Positions 22,926 to 35,143 of a stretch of 64,000 bases of DNA are shown in pieces. The first letter of the stretch is position 1, and each line of letters opens with the position of its first letter. The position numbers and the translations under genes were made by a program. The DNA comes from Gigaspora margarita (taxonomy: Eukaryota; Glomeromycota; Glomeromycetes; Diversisporales; Gigasporaceae), in contig WTPW01000609.1 in NCBI GenBank assembly GCA_009809945.1, forward strand, positions 88,850 to 152,849. The letters run 5' to 3'. The notes beneath the pieces were generated by a model. The model searched no databases and was not told where the DNA came from. It saw only the letters and a list, made by a program, of their open reading frames with translations.

Positions 22926-25087
22926 TATCAGTAGTTTTTTTTTTATACCCCTGATAGTGGAACGTCAATGGCATGATTTATTGTAAATTATTACAAGTAT
23001 TTACATAATTTAACATTTATACTTTGTTATATTTGAGAATTTATTCTAATTCTTTTGTTAGCGATTTCTTATAATAACATGAAGGACATGGTTTACAAAA
23101 ATATTCGATGTTATATGTCTACAAAATCTTGCATTTGGTTGAATGCCACAGTCGTCAAGGGATTTCTAATATGTAAACAGTGATAATTTCGAGTTGGTAA
23201 AATTAATAGAGTAAACTTTTTAAAGCGCCACCAAGCCATGAGTGACTAGTTTAACATTTTTCAAAAAATAATATTCACTCTTGCTTTTTAAAATTTTAGT
23301 TTATAGTAACACTCAAATTCAAAGTATTACTTATCAATTATGTGCTTTTTTAATAATGTTTTTAAAAATGTTTATAGTTTAAATAATGGTAATTAGCAAG
23401 GTTTTTAATTAAACTAGATAGCTGCGCGACGTCATCGCGCCAAACCAGGAACAGAATATTTAAACAAAATTATAAATCAGAATTTAATAAAGATAAGCAA
23501 TTGTAATGTGCATTATTATTATATCGCCATGTTTATATTGTCATACCTTGATCAGCTTGTACTTTTTTTTTATTGTACTTAAAGATAATGATGCAGAGAA
23601 AACTAAAAAATTTTATATATAAAGCTACTTAAAGACAAACAGAATTTCGGGCCTACATGATTCCTGAGCCACATTATTCATTTAATATAATCAATGAATA
23701 CGATAGTAAAACTAGCGAACGATAGTATGAATATAGATCTGTAAACGAATCAAATATCTTTCAGATGTTTTGTGTGCTGTCATAACAATGTATGTTTGTA
23801 ATAGTCAACATTTGTTGCAACAAAGTTTTGATCATGACTCCAATATTAAACATGATGCAAGATGAAACAGACTTAGGATGTTCTCAAGCGCTTTAATAAA
23901 TTGATCGGAAATAAATTTTAAATAGTCGGGTGTCAAAAAACAGATCAAGTGAGTTGCCGTTTCATTGAAAAAATTTGGAGGTGCAAAACATCTTTTTTTC
24001 ATGGTGTTAATGCTGATTGACTAAAGCTGCTTATTAATAGAGCAAAAAAAGAGTTGTTCAAACATTTCACTTTGCGTAATGGATCTTTACCGAAATTGTA
24101 TTCGAAAAAAAATTATTATGTTGCTTCTTATATTAGAAAATCTTGTTACAAATAAAATCTCAGGAATCCTGTATTATCTTCTAACTTTTATGTTAAATGC
24201 AGCATTTCATTTTTATTTTATTTTGCTAAAATTTTTTTTTAATATTCAAATACTTCATGATTGTTTGCATTGGTTTTAGTCGAAGCTAAAGGCACAAAAA
24301 TTGTTGTTGTAACAACATATGAATATTTGTAAAGTTCATAAAGGAGAAATTGAGGCTCTTGATGTTGCCGAAGTTACATTTATTTGTTGAAATGATGTTG
24401 ATGATGTATATTTTTTTTGTTGCATAGTCGCCTGTTTTTTTGACACGATTTGTTGAAGACATAATGATAATAATAAACAAGGATGGTCTGCTCAAGCAAT
24501 GATTGCAATCATGTTTCAGTCATTTGTAATAATTGTGCATCATTTCAATCACTATTATTCACATTGTGGGAATTGCTTGAGGATACTCTTAATTTAACTT
24601 GAATTGCATTATATATAATTTCACTTATTTGAGCAAATATGGTACACACTGATGGTTACATTAATGCTGAAGAAGTTCATTTTGAAAATTCATATAAAAT
24701 ATAGGAATATGATAGATTGGAATCCTTTTAATATATTAAATTAAAATTTTGTGTGAAACCAAATATTTTACCAAATTCGATCCAAATATATTTGGCAATA
24801 CAGGTTTCGCTCAATATGCAAATTTCTGAAATATCTAACAAAATTTGTAATTGACCATATTTTAGACTAAGTCTGAAAGTTTGAAATTATCTATGGGTAC
24901 TATGCACATGGATGCATGCATGCATGCACTATTCACGTGCATGGCATGATGACCTATAGACCAAAAATGTCAATACAAAAAATTAGATACTAAATAGTAG
25001 ACCTTGCATTGGTTGACAGGTTAGATCTTGGCAAGAGTACCACTAGGTATGATTAGAAATTCACTAAAAATACATAGTACTTACAAC
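22926..25087. other. Intergenic, weak coding-like traces only
   Basis: On the plus strand 23890-24330 reads for a while like decayed protein ('QKTDQVSCRFIEKIWRCK') but no family was recognised. A GCATGCATGCATGCA palindromic run lies near 24913-24929. Otherwise AT-rich with nothing I can support. Confidence 0.3.
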
Positions 25088-25235
25088 TAGGGTTCCAAAG
25101 TTCAGTTCAGTTTAATTGAAGAATTTGGACTGAATATGAAGTTATTTTGAATCTAAACTGAATTTGAGCATAACAAAAGTTCAGTTCAATGTTTAGTATA
25201 ATGTTCATAAACATGGTTATGTTCAAAAAATATAT
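25088..25235. repeat. TTCAGTTCAG-rich repeat with a TAGGGTTCC end
   Basis: Begins TAGGGTTCC, the same terminus as the hAT-like MITEs at 49779 and 63293, then runs through TTCAGTTCAGTTT and GAACTGAAC-type words. No right terminus or target duplication was found, so it is probably truncated. Related word content occurs at 28255-28395 and 41955-42110. Confidence 0.45.
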
Positions 25236-25244
25236 ATTATACAT

Positions 25245-25530
25245 ATCAGCTGATTTGTTTTGACCCCAAAATCGACCAATCATAATTGAGGATTATCAAA
25301 AAATTTTATATGAAAATTTATTACAGAGCAATTTTCACAAAAATGGTCTTCTTAACCAGCTTTGCATTTATAATTAAGCATATAGAAAATTACAAAAAGC
25401 ATGTATTTAATTATAAGCCAATGTAGGCTAAAATGGAAAAAATTAGCTTCCAAATTTATCATTGATAGTTACCAACCTATCAAACAATGCACAATCCATC
25501 CTAAAACACTAAGTATTTCAACAAATAGTA
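25245..25530. repeat. Dispersed repeat, copy A
   Basis: Closely similar over about 280 bp to 60795-61078 (same orientation), sharing phrases such as GAAAATTTATTACA, TTAACCAGCTTTG and CACTAAGTATTTCAACAAA. Element type not recognised. Confidence 0.7.
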
Positions 25531-26019
25531 AAAGTACTTCTTTGTACAGCTTAGCATAGCTCTTTTATTGAGTTTTATTGGTTTATTAACTTGTCTAAAT
25601 ATCAAAAAAGCTTATTTGTTAGTTGTAACAAGTGCTTCATTTGTTAGTTTTTCAATATCACTTAGAAGCAAATTTTTGTGTAACAGTTTATTAAAAAAGG
25701 CCCCAAAAAAATCAAATTAGCCATTATCAGATATGAAATAAAAAAAAAGCTATGATTATTTTATTGATAAAATTAATATTAGTATAGTAAGATTATATAA
25801 AATATTAAAAAGTTATAAATTTATAATAGTGATAACAAATATTTTAAAACAAAATGTTTTAAACCATGTTTTAAATATTTTCAAACATTTAAATTTTTTA
25901 ATAAAAAACAATAAAAATAATATTATTTATGAACCAATCATAATATAGAATTTTAATTATATCTCATATATTTTATATAATTAATATATACAATTAAATT
26001 TTTCAAAATATATACTTAC

Positions 26020-26536
26020 ATTCTCCGGGCCGATAGCATAGCGGTTATGCTCTGAGGATACAAATCGCAAGGTTGCCAGTTCAATTCCTCCCAAAGGCGA
26101 AATAAAAAAGCCAGCCGATTAGGAAACTAAAACACCGTGGGAAGACAGGGACCCAGGACATTGTACAATGGACTTAATTGGGCAGCCATTATTTCAAGAA
26201 TTTGTAGCTGTGAAGAAAATCATGCTAGGACCCCGATTTGGAATAACCAAAGTCACGAGACGTAATGTGAGGCCCAAGTCTGGATCTACATGATACTACA
26301 TGAACTCGTGGCGTCGCCGACCCGTCTAGGTAAAATTCTGGCTTGGTGTTCAGCGTGTGACCTCTCCGGGGTCGCTGCGGTGGGTCACATCTAGGTGCTA
26401 TTAGTAGTAACTGAGTGAAGTCAGGCTATTTGTAAACATGTTAACATAGTTAATAAAATGTAATACCCTCCAGGGTACGCATAAAGATTTATAATAAAGT
26501 CACGGCAAGATTCGCCAAAGCTTAAAAAAAAAAAAA
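26020..26536 (+). mobile_element. tRNA-derived SINE with A-tail
   Basis: The head at 26026-26095 has an A box (TAGCATAGCGGTTATGC) and a B box (GGTTGCCAGTTCAATTCC), the internal RNA polymerase III promoter. The body of about 430 bp ends in A13, then TA repeats. Flanking TATATACTTAC repeats (ending at 26019, again to 26555) fit a target duplication. SINEs are mobilised by LINE reverse transcriptase; candidate LINEs are present at 32272 and 49511. Confidence 0.82.
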
Positions 26537-26555
26537 TATATATATATATACTTAC

Positions 26556-28250
26556 TTTTTCTAAATATATTGGGGTAGGTTTAATAGAATTTTTTTTAAT
26601 TTTTAAATTAAAATATTTTGACAACTATTTTATGAATTTTGATAAAAAATTTTTTTTATTTTAATTTTAGGAATATCTAGAATTGAAATATTAAAATATT
26701 TAAGCTCAAATTGAAAAACTTTTATTAGAAAAATTGGTTTTTTTCTATTAACTTACCCTTATATATCAAATTTTAGCCCAAATATAGTCAACACTTTCTA
26801 AAAAATTTTGAATTGCCAGTCTGCACAATTTTCACTATATAAAAATTTGAAAATATTTGGTTTTCAGTAAGTTATATATGGTTAATTTGAACTTTAAAAT
26901 AAAATTTACAAATGTTTTAGAATTTTGTATTCAGTTTACACAGAGTTTATTGGTTCAGATCTCAGAGGTTTGGATCTCAGAAAGGCAACTATATATATTT
27001 AATTTTATAAATATACCTTTTTATACAATATAACTAATTATATAGTTAATGGATAGGATTTACCCGTCTATATTTAGTACAAAGTACTAAATATAGACAC
27101 TTTTTAAACCTGATTATCTGCTAATTTTAATTATTAATTATGATTTTAATAACTCTTTATAATTTGTTAAATATGGAGCATTATGTCTAAAAAGTTTGAT
27201 AACTTTAAATCTTATTTTTGATTTTATATAATTTTTTTTCTAAAAAGTTCTTTTTTTTAGAAAAAATTTTTGTGCTAAGCCACAATTTAAAAATTACTAG
27301 TAATTTTATAATAAAAATACAGACGGAAATGTACTAAATGTAGTATGGGCATTGTTACACAAAAATTTAGGTTATTAAAAATTTTTTTCTTAATAATTTT
27401 ATTATTAATATTAAAAAAAAATTTTGCTAAACAATTTTTGAAGATTTATCAGATTTTTGTATATAAAAAAAAATTGAGTTTTTTATTTTTTTGGATTTTT
27501 TATGCATTTTGCAAAATGTACTAAAGTTAGTACAAAACAGTAAATCCAAACTATTAACAAAATTAAAACAGTAGTAATTGATATAAAATTTAATCATAGA
27601 TTAAACTATTAAAATTTTAACTCATATTTTAATTAATATTAATTTTTTTGGTTTCAAAGTACCTGCTTGGAGCATAGAATTTATTAAGCTTACTTAATAG
27701 AAATTATATATAGATGAGAGTACAACTAGCCACATATACACTTTTGGTATCTAATTTAAGTAGTTGCCCAAAGGTTTCATACTAGCTACTATATATGCAA
27801 CCCAATTATAGAAGTTTTCTATTTAAATTCTTTGATCTTTTGCTCTTTGAATGATCTCAACTACTTTACCAAAGTATCTGCAGTACATATACAGTCAGTA
27901 CAGATCTTCTAAATTCTTTTCTTCATAGCCCTTAAACTGCTTTATTCTTGCAAAAAGTTGGTAAAGTAATACCTGTTCAACTAGATACTAAACATCTATA
28001 CTTTAATAACTTATACCATAGTATTAACAGTGTATTAACTAAGACTTGCAATTAGTAGTACTCTTGAACTGCTATTATTACTTATTTCTGCTCTTGTAAA
28101 CCTTGTGCTGACCTTGGCACCTACCTTTACCTTCTTTCTGGTCCTTTACTAATATATTTCAAACTTTCAAACTACTTAGCCTAAAAGGGTCAATTCACTT
28201 AGCATTAGGTGCTATTATGCTTTTTATTCTTTTGGCACCTACTTAATGCT
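26556..28250. other. AT-rich intergenic DNA
   Basis: No gene. A weak inverted pair, GGATTTAC (about 27057) and GTAAATCC (about 27540), may mark a decayed element of about 490 bp containing the palindrome at 27066-27098 and TAGTAC words. Confidence 0.35.
27066..27098. repeat. Perfect 15-bp-stem palindrome
   Basis: GTCTATATTTAGTAC, loop AAA, GTACTAAATATAGAC. Perfect hairpin in otherwise plain AT-rich DNA. Confidence 0.85.
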
Positions 28251-28254
28251 TCTA

Positions 28255-28395
28255 GGTTCAGTTTGGGTTTGGTTCAGTCTGGGATTGAACTGAATTCAAA
28301 CTCTAAATTTTACTAATTTTGGACTTCAGACCAAACTTAAACTCAATTATGAGTTCAGTTTAGGTCTGGTTTGAAGTCTATAGACTGGTTGAATT
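28255..28395. repeat. TTCAGTTTGGT-rich repeat
   Basis: Reiterated TTCAGTTTGGGTTTGGTTCAG-type words and their inverses (GACCAAACTTAAACTC). The same word family recurs at 41955-42110 and, in part, 25088-25235. Likely a decayed MITE with internally repetitive ends. Confidence 0.5.
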
Positions 28396-28424
28396 TGAAT
28401 ATATTTATACATATTTTTTGGTAC

Positions 28425-28735
28425 TAAACAAGTTTACTTAGTGCATTAAGTTAGATTTAATTAGTAAAATTTTATGAACTATAAAATCTTATAATTCACA
28501 AATTTTTATTAATTAATTCTAACTTTATGCACTAAGTAAACTTATTCAGCATCTAAAAATATATCAAATAGCAGAATTATGTTTATTTTACTTAAAATTT
28601 AGAGAATAAATACTTAATTTTGGATTTTTGATCAAAAAGCCAAATTTAAGCATCTTTTCTCTAAATTTCAAGTAAAATAAAAAATATTTAGCCAATTTAA
28701 TGTATTTTAGATATTGAATATATTTACTTAGTGCA
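28425..28735. repeat. Chain of two different long palindromes (A then B)
   Basis: Palindrome A (about 28425-28558): AAGTTTACTTAGTGCATTAAG... mirrors ...CTTTATGCACTAAGTAAACTT. Palindrome B (about 28562-28710): AATAGCAGAATTATG... mirrors ...AAAATATTTAGCCAATTT, around a GGATTTTTGATC centre. A further A arm begins at about 28715 and is cut at TTAA 28736. The same A and B units alternate at 31810-32225. Confidence 0.75.
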
Positions 28736-28739
28736 TTAA

Positions 28740-28970
28740 GGGTAGAGGGTACATAGATTATTTTTATATAGTTTTATATAGTATTTTGAAATTTGTATAT
28801 AAAACTAATGGGAAATTTTGTTTTTTTTTCTTTTTTTAATCTTCTTTTCTGTTCTTCACTTTGTTGTAGGTTTTTTTTTTCGTAGTTTTTTTTCCTAACT
28901 AACTCTTTTTTCTTTGAGTTAGTAGAGCCGCCATAGTTGTCATTATTTTTTTGTACTTTCAGCAACCTAG
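28740..28970. mobile_element. Left end of a TTAA element in palindrome A
   Basis: TTAA (28736-28739) followed by GGGTAGAGGGTACATAGATT, the same terminus as 61108-61624. It sits inside an A-palindrome arm. No matching right end was found before 28999, so this is a truncated copy. The remainder is T/A-rich. Confidence 0.5.
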
Positions 28971-29002
28971 TTGGATAGCATATGAAAAGTTGAAACGCTT
29001 AA

Positions 29003-29662
29003 GGGTAGGGTGAATATAGATCATTTCTTATAAAAGTAGATCAACCAAAAAAATATTACACAAAAATCGAACACATGTTACATATAAAATTTTTAAAAAT
29101 ATAATCAATTTTCATAAAAATTTTGGGGATAGATATATTAGACCCTCTAATTCTAATTATAATAATTTAAACCCCTGTATTATTGTCCAGAGCGTAGTGG
29201 AGGACTTACTTTTTCAGGAATGTGTAGATTATGTGATCGCCACCTACTAGAGGCCATTAGCAAAATTGTCTGTCTGCCCACAGATTATTGTCTGTCTGTT
29301 CGATTACATGATCAACACCTACTAGAGACCATTAGCAAAATTGTCTGTCTGTCTGCAGATTATTGTCTGTCTGTCTGATCACATGATATATAAATATAAT
29401 AAATACTATTACACAATCAATTTTACACAAACTTTTTTCATTGAACTATTACTATTATTGCTCTAGACTTAAACAGTTCCTGTTTTCCTAGTTTTAAAAA
29501 AACATACTTGCATATATCATTAATTCTTTCTAGGTTAATCAAAATTTGCCTAGATTACACAACATAAATATCATATAGTCATCACCTGATTTCAATTGAA
29601 TGTTATTGTAAAAAAATTAGTAATGTGATCACTAGTAAAAATGATTGATGTTCACTCTACCC
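29003..29662. mobile_element. TTAA-flanked (piggyBac-like) MITE, 660 bp
   Basis: Ends GGGTAGGGTGAA... and ...TTCACTCTACCC are inverted repeats, each bordered by TTAA (28999-29002, 29663-29666), the target site of piggyBac-type elements. No transposase inside. Contains the tandem duplication at 29233-29388. Confidence 0.72.
29233..29388. repeat. Tandem duplication with TCTG repeats
   Basis: A unit of about 80 bp occurs twice: CACCTACTAGAGGCCATT then GTCTGTCTGCCCACAGATT, and CACCTACTAGAGACCATT then GTCTGTCTGTCTGCAGATT. The (TCTG)n tracts vary between copies. Confidence 0.75.
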
Positions 29663-29666
29663 TTAA

Positions 29667-30441
29667 GGATAGTGATAACGATATCTACAAAAGAGCTTGT
29701 AAACTATCCAGCATCGTTGACTCAAGATGCTAGGCAGTTCTAAGGGATTTAATCATTTTAGTTTATTATTTATAGAGTATGAAAATTCTGGGCTTTCATT
29801 ATTTTGGCACTAGTGGTTGGTTTGTTTCTTTTCTTTTTCTCTTTTGTTTTTTTGACTTGAACTAATCATTTCAGTACTATTGTATGTGGTGATTTTGGGC
29901 TTTATCATTTCAGTGCCATTGTTGGTAATTTCAACTCTTGCCTTTTTAGTTGTTTTGGGTTTGTGATTTTTGCATAGTAAGTCTTGTCTGTGTTTCATGT
30001 GAATACATTTTTTTTTCTCAACCAATTTCTTTTACTTTAGAGCCATCTTTGGTGGTGACTTTTGGCTTCATTATTGTTGGTAGTGACTTTGGCTTCATCA
30101 TTATTGGTGTGACTTTTGGCTTCATCATCATTGGCATTGGACTTTACTGATTTGTTAATGTTGTTTGTGGAGGTTTCATTAGTGATTTTAGTTCTTATTG
30201 GTAAGTAAGTCTTGCTTTTAATAGATTTTTTCTTTTGTTTTTTTTTGATTAATCTTTTTTACTTTAGAGCTATCATTGGTAGTGACTTTAGGCTTTGCTG
30301 TTATTGTCTTTGGAGCCTTCATGGGTATGCTTTCATCAGGCCTTTGGTGTTTTTCTTCTTGAGAGTAGGGTGGAAGTTCATAGTGGTTCTGATATGCAAG
30401 TCAATTTTCAATAGTATCACAAAATACTTTAGTTTTGTGTT

Positions 30442-30485
<44 letters not shown>

Positions 30486-30773
30486 CTCTTAGCATGAATT
30501 GGTATCGTGTGAAGATTTTTAGTTTATTTTTTTTTCTGAGCATGAATTGGGGATCTATGATGTTATAATATTGTAATTATCTGTTTGTGTTTAACAGTTA
30601 ATAAGTTAAATATAAATTAAATATTTTAATAAAGTATGACATATTGGTTTTGCGGGATCTGAACTGTATTTATAGGATTGCATGGGTGCTAAAAAAACAA
30701 GTTTAAAAAGTTATTTGGGCAAATAAATTTTGTCTGAAGTTGCTCAGTCTGAGTAGTAAGAATATGCCTGACT
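29667..30773. other. Low-complexity GT/T-rich DNA
   Basis: No credible gene; open frames here are low-complexity. 30046-30135 has about three copies of a 27-30-bp unit (GGTAGTGACTTTGGCTTCAT). T42 lies at 30444-30485. 30730-30765 and 30950-31032 are shared with 47872-47998. Confidence 0.5.
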
Positions 30774-30949
30774 GGTTACGGTACAATTTCCTGAAAGCTA
30801 TTTCCTTGACATGTCATTTACCCGATATCACACAGGTGACAATTTGCTAAAAATATATACCCACAACTAACAAAATGCTAACCCTACCCTATGTGATGTC
30901 AGGAAAATAGTTTATCGGGAAAGTGGGTTCGGGAAAGTGAGAATCAACA
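30774..30949. mobile_element. 176-bp insertion with 8-bp target duplication
   Basis: GCCTGACT flanks both sides (30766-30773, 30950-30957). The related sequence at about 47900-47950 runs straight through (ATGCCTGGCTTGAGTAGTAC), so it gives the empty site. Ends GGTTACGGTACAATTTCC and GGGAAAGTGAGAATCAACA are only loosely inverted. Non-coding, probably hAT-like. Confidence 0.75.
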
Positions 30950-31430
30950 GCCTGACTCGAGTAGTACTTCAGAATCTGTATCATGTGATATGTGCAGTTT
31001 TTGATTGGTTGGAAGATATCTAAAAGCACCCAAAACTGATATATGCTATTAATAAAACTTTTAAATTACAACTAATTTTTATTAAAATTTTACAAAATAT
31101 AAATAAAACAATTTATTTATTATAATAAAATTTTGTACTATTATTATATTTTAAAAAAATATTGTTGTATATATCACAAAGTTTTTTTGGGTTGGCCCAA
31201 AATTTTCTAGGTTGCACAAAATCACTAATTTTGATTGGTCAATTTGCATAAATTTATAAGTTAGTTTTATTACTAAATTTTAATACCCAAACTTTAAAAA
31301 TATATATTTTACTAAGTTTTTATCCAATTTTAATAATTTTACTATTATTGAAATCAGAAAAACCTGCTCTACAAGTTTGTCTTAAGAATTAAATTTTGTT
31401 TACTTAATATAATTTTAATAAAAAAAATGA

Positions 31431-31784
31431 GTTTACTAAAATGCACCACTGGTGCCAACACCACAATAATTTTTACCAATTACATTTTTTAAATGCAGTG
31501 TAATGTAAAGATCTTGTGTAATATAAATTTTTTGCCATTTTGCTATTTTTCAAAAATACCTTCTAACGCAAATTTTCATCTATAAAACTACCTTTTTTTT
31601 TAAAAAAAAAATTCTTTGTGAAATTTCACTATATACTATGCCTCACCCTAACCCCTAACTATTAACTCTCACTTAATATTTATTAAATTCAATTTTTGTT
31701 TATTTTTTTTGTTTATTTTTTTATATTGATCTTCATGTTATACTACATACTGGTGTTGAACACCAGTAGTGTGTTTTAGTAAAC
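31431..31784. mobile_element. MITE with GTTTACTAAAA ends (354 bp)
   Basis: GTTTACTAAAATGCACCACT / AGTGTGTTTTAGTAAAC inverted ends, with a small extra palindrome CTGGTGTTGAACACCAG near the right end. A relative with ACTAAAACACACC ends lies at 44119-44454. No coding content. Confidence 0.72.
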
Positions 31785-31809
31785 TTGAAAAAAAATTACC
31801 ATTAAAATT

Positions 31810-32225
31810 ATATATATATTGGATTTTTGATCAAATTTAAGTATCTTTTCTCCAAATTTTATATAAAATAAAATTATTTGGCTGATTTAATGTATTTGTG
31901 GGTATGAACAAGTTTACTTAGTGCATAAAGTTAGAATTAATTAATAAAAATTTATGAATCATAAGATTTTATAGAATTCTATTAATAAAATTTTATAAAA
32001 TCTTATAAATTATGAATTTTTATTAATTAATTCAAATTTTATGCACTAAGTAAACTTATTTAGCACCTAAAATAAATCAAATTAGCAGAATTATTTTTAT
32101 TTTAACTAAAATTTAGAGAATAAATACTTAATTTTGGATTTTTGATCAAAAAAATCAAATTTAATCATCTTTATTCCAAATTTCAAGTAAAATAAAAAAT
32201 ATTTGGCTAATTTAATATATTTTTA
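31810..32225. repeat. Palindrome chain: half B, A, B
   Basis: Half of palindrome B (31825-31900), a full palindrome A (about 31905-32065) and a full palindrome B (about 32070-32215) follow one another, repeating the order seen at 28425-28735. The next A palindrome starts at 32226 and is split by two insertions. Confidence 0.75.
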
Positions 32226-32438
32226 GGTGCTGAATAAGTTTACCTGGTGCATAAAATTAGAATTAATTAATTTTTTTTTTTTTAAGGTGAGGCCTTGCTC
32301 GTATCTTTATTGAATAATTTATATAAGTGGTTACCCACTTAAATTGTACAGTAACAAATATATATAAACTATATGCAAGAATAAGAGCTCAGACTAGTTT
32401 ATCTGCGACCTAAACCTACTAGAGTGGTCAAGACTCAC

Positions 32439-33291
32439 CTAGATTTGATTAGTCAAAATATAGTTTGTAGGAATACTATATTTGATCCACATAGTGGGCC
32501 AGATGCTGATTTTGCAAATGGCTTGGCCTATTGGTGGACATGAATTGGAGTCATTGTGGAGTTGGTCTGGAAGACTGCAGAGACAGTTGTAAGTAAATTT
32601 TTTCTTTGAATGTCGATTTTTACGAGAGGGGCATGGTTGTATTGGTTTGGGCCTGTTGTACTCAGGACAGATATTGTTAGTTTTCTTCCAGTGAGTGAGT
32701 GCAGAGCAGTATGGTTTCCATATCTGCTTGTAGGCCTCTTCAGATGCTTTAAGAAGAGATTTGATAATTATTTGAGATGCCTGTTTATAGGATATGTCAG
32801 GGGATTGTACTGTTTGGATTAGAGGGATGGGCATAAGGCCCTTTAGGGTGGAGTCTAAGGAATAGGGATAAAGGAAGGTTGGAGTGGGTTGAATGATGGG
32901 TGGGTGTAGATTAGTTGAGTAAGGCTGTTGTATTGAGAGTTAGGTAGCTCTAGATCACTACTTCTGACAACCTCTAAAATGGCTGTGAGGACAATTTGGT
33001 TGATGAGTGAGGGATTTTGGCAAGTCCTCCAGTAAGAGGGGGAGTCTGGCATTCTGCATTCAAAGCAGTTGTCAGAGGAGAATGTATTTGGAATATAGTG
33101 TGCAAGTGTGAGTGCGTGGGCAGGTCATTAAGTAAGGTTTTAATTTTGAATAATTTTAAGTAATTAAGTTTCGGGTTGGTAAAGTTGTTGGAGCTCTTTT
33201 GGTTGTTGTTGAAGTAGAGCCAGGAAGCATTCCAGTCTATATAGTGTGAGAAGTGTGACCATTCTGAACTATGCTTCTGTGAGGACCACAT
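32439..33291 (-). pseudogene. LINE C-terminal Cys-rich region
   Basis: After RNase H comes a tail with 'CFECRMPDSPSYWRTC' near 33060, a CxxC...C zinc-ribbon-like motif common at the end of fungal LINE ORF2 proteins, then 'AYKQIWKPYCSALTHWKK' near 32740 and a basic end. Three frames are used (33291-32974, 33052-32855, 32834-32439), so at least two frameshifts. Probable nucleic-acid binding. Confidence 0.65.
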
Positions 33292-33419
33292 CGCCGTTAT
33301 GTGCGCCTTACAGATATTTTTAATAAAGTGTCTGGTTGAGCTCTCTACAGAGCTGTTTTCTCATTGAAGAAAGTGGTAGGGGTTGTGGATGTTGGCATGA
33401 TTAAAGAGTAGTTTGTTGG

Positions 33420-34077
33420 GTGACAGATGATTTCTAGCTAGGAGATCTGCTTGGTTGTTGAAGATGTTGTCAGAGTGTGCTTGAACTTTGTATAGCTTGA
33501 GCTGAATATTGAATGCTCATATAGTGTTGAGCAATGTGTGCTAGATGAGCCATAGGCTAAACTTGAAGTGTTTGGTAGAGTGCTTAGGGATGGATAGCAG
33601 TTTGTTGTATTTGGATATGATGGACTGAGAGTCTGTGTAGATGTTTATACNNNAATTNCGTNGTGTCGTGGATATGGCAGAAAGGATTGCGAGCAGTTCT
33701 GCTTTGTATAAGGTTGGCCAGTTATGCACTTGGGCTGAGAATTCATTTGAGACCTGGTTGTTGTAGATCTGTACCCAGCCAATGCCCATTGAGCATTGGT
33801 TGGTACCGATTTCTGTAACTGAACCATCTATGTAAAATGTGAATTGTTGTTGACTTCTATTAGTGCTCGCAATTTGGCAAAGTTTTTGGCATGCTTTGTT
33901 GTCGTAAAAGAGAGATGAAGTGAGAGAGTCTGTGATGTAAATAGTAGGAGGAGGTGGGATGTCTGTTGGGTGTTTGATTGTAGTAGAGTAGATGAGATCA
34001 ATGTAGTTAGCATTGAGCTTGAGTTGTTTGTTTTTGTGTTTTCTACCAAAGAACTGGGTAGAGAGTATTGCTGACAC
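33420..34077 (-). pseudogene. LINE RNase H domain
   Basis: Within the block 34077-33541: 'FTFYIDGSV' (first Asp, residue 84), 'LYKAELLAIL' (Glu, residue 127) and 'IYTDSQSII' (Asp, residue 149), the RNase H triad. Further 3' near 33450 'KVQAHSDNIFNNQADLLA' supplies the last Asp motif, beyond a stop. RNase H removes template RNA after first-strand synthesis and is typical of I/Tad-group LINEs. Ns at 33651-33662 obscure a few codons. Confidence 0.88.
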
Positions 34078-34236
34078 NTCCAGGGTGCAGAAGTTGGCTA
34101 TGNGGTTTGAGTTGAGNTNGCACCCTTGACAGGGTGTGCATGTGATCTGTGGCAGAGGATAGTGGTTGAATTGTGCAGTATCTATGTCATGTTGCCAGTG
34201 TGTGATGGAGAGTGAGTTGGCCTTTTTGAAGATTTT

Positions 34237-35004
34237 TCAGGTTTGCCCTATAATGATTTTAGCATTTTGGTATGTGAGTACCCAGGGTTTTAAAGACTTG
34301 GGTATGAGGTTAGTGTGGTAAGTGAAGGGGTTGAAGCCCTTAGATAGGAATTCAGGTGGGATGGTATGCTGGTAAGTATGTGATAGGATTGTACTTTCTA
34401 GGTAAGAGAACCAGAGTGGGGTTTTTCCTGTTGGGAGGTGCAGCAGCCTAGGTAACAGGTGCTGCCAGTCTAATAGAGTATTGTTGTCCGCAGAGCAGAG
34501 CTGCTCCAAGTACAAAATATGTTTATGGCATAGCTGCTGCTTGAATGTGTTGTATTTGGGGTGCTTTGTAAGGATGTTTTCTAACGATGTGCTTCTATTA
34601 TCAATCATTTGGGGACATCTAATATTCGAGTTGGCTTGGATAGTAACTCCTATATGGTTTAATAGTGTTATGATTCTGAAATTAGTAGTGTGTCTGTTAG
34701 GCCCATCGATGACAGGTTGTGGATATTAGAGGATGCTGGTTGTTGACCACAGGTTGTTTTGGAGTTGTTGGAGACTTATGCGTATAGAAATTCCTAGTGT
34801 TGAGGGGTTGTTGATATGGAGTAGGAAGTTGCTAGTGTGGTGCTGTAGCTGAATGTCCCATATTTTTCTTATATTGTAGAGGTTGTGATTAAGCATTGTG
34901 CTATTGGGAGTAGAGTGGGAGAGGTGTGCCTTGTGGTTTGCGATGGTGAGATATTTTTCTAGAATCTTGTTACAAGTGGACTGAGGGAGTATGATATTGT
35001 GCAA
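34237..35004 (-). pseudogene. LINE RT thumb / connection region
   Basis: Open blocks 35004-34726 and 34608-34237, both in the frame of the RNase H block but not of the RT block, so a frameshift lies near 35150. Contents are 'WDIQLQHHTSNFLLHIN...' and 'WQHLLPRLLHLP'. These fit the region between RT and RNase H in this LINE group. No catalytic motifs expected. Confidence 0.6.
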
Positions 35005-35143
35005 GCAGTACTCAATGGTGGGAATGATTACTGTGTTAATGATGTAAGAGATTTGTTTATCTGTTATATTTTTGGTATTGGCAATGCCAGCTAAGTTCAG
35101 CGCTTCCTCTTGGATAAGTTTGGTTTGGGCAGTCTGATTGTTA

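Noticed and set aside
23890-24330. Decayed unknown protein gene
   Set aside because: A few readable stretches, but no family, no repeat partner and no consistent frame; left as a weak trace only.
29810-30570. Small membrane or Lys-rich proteins
   Set aside because: Open frames come from GT- and T-rich low complexity, including a T42 run.
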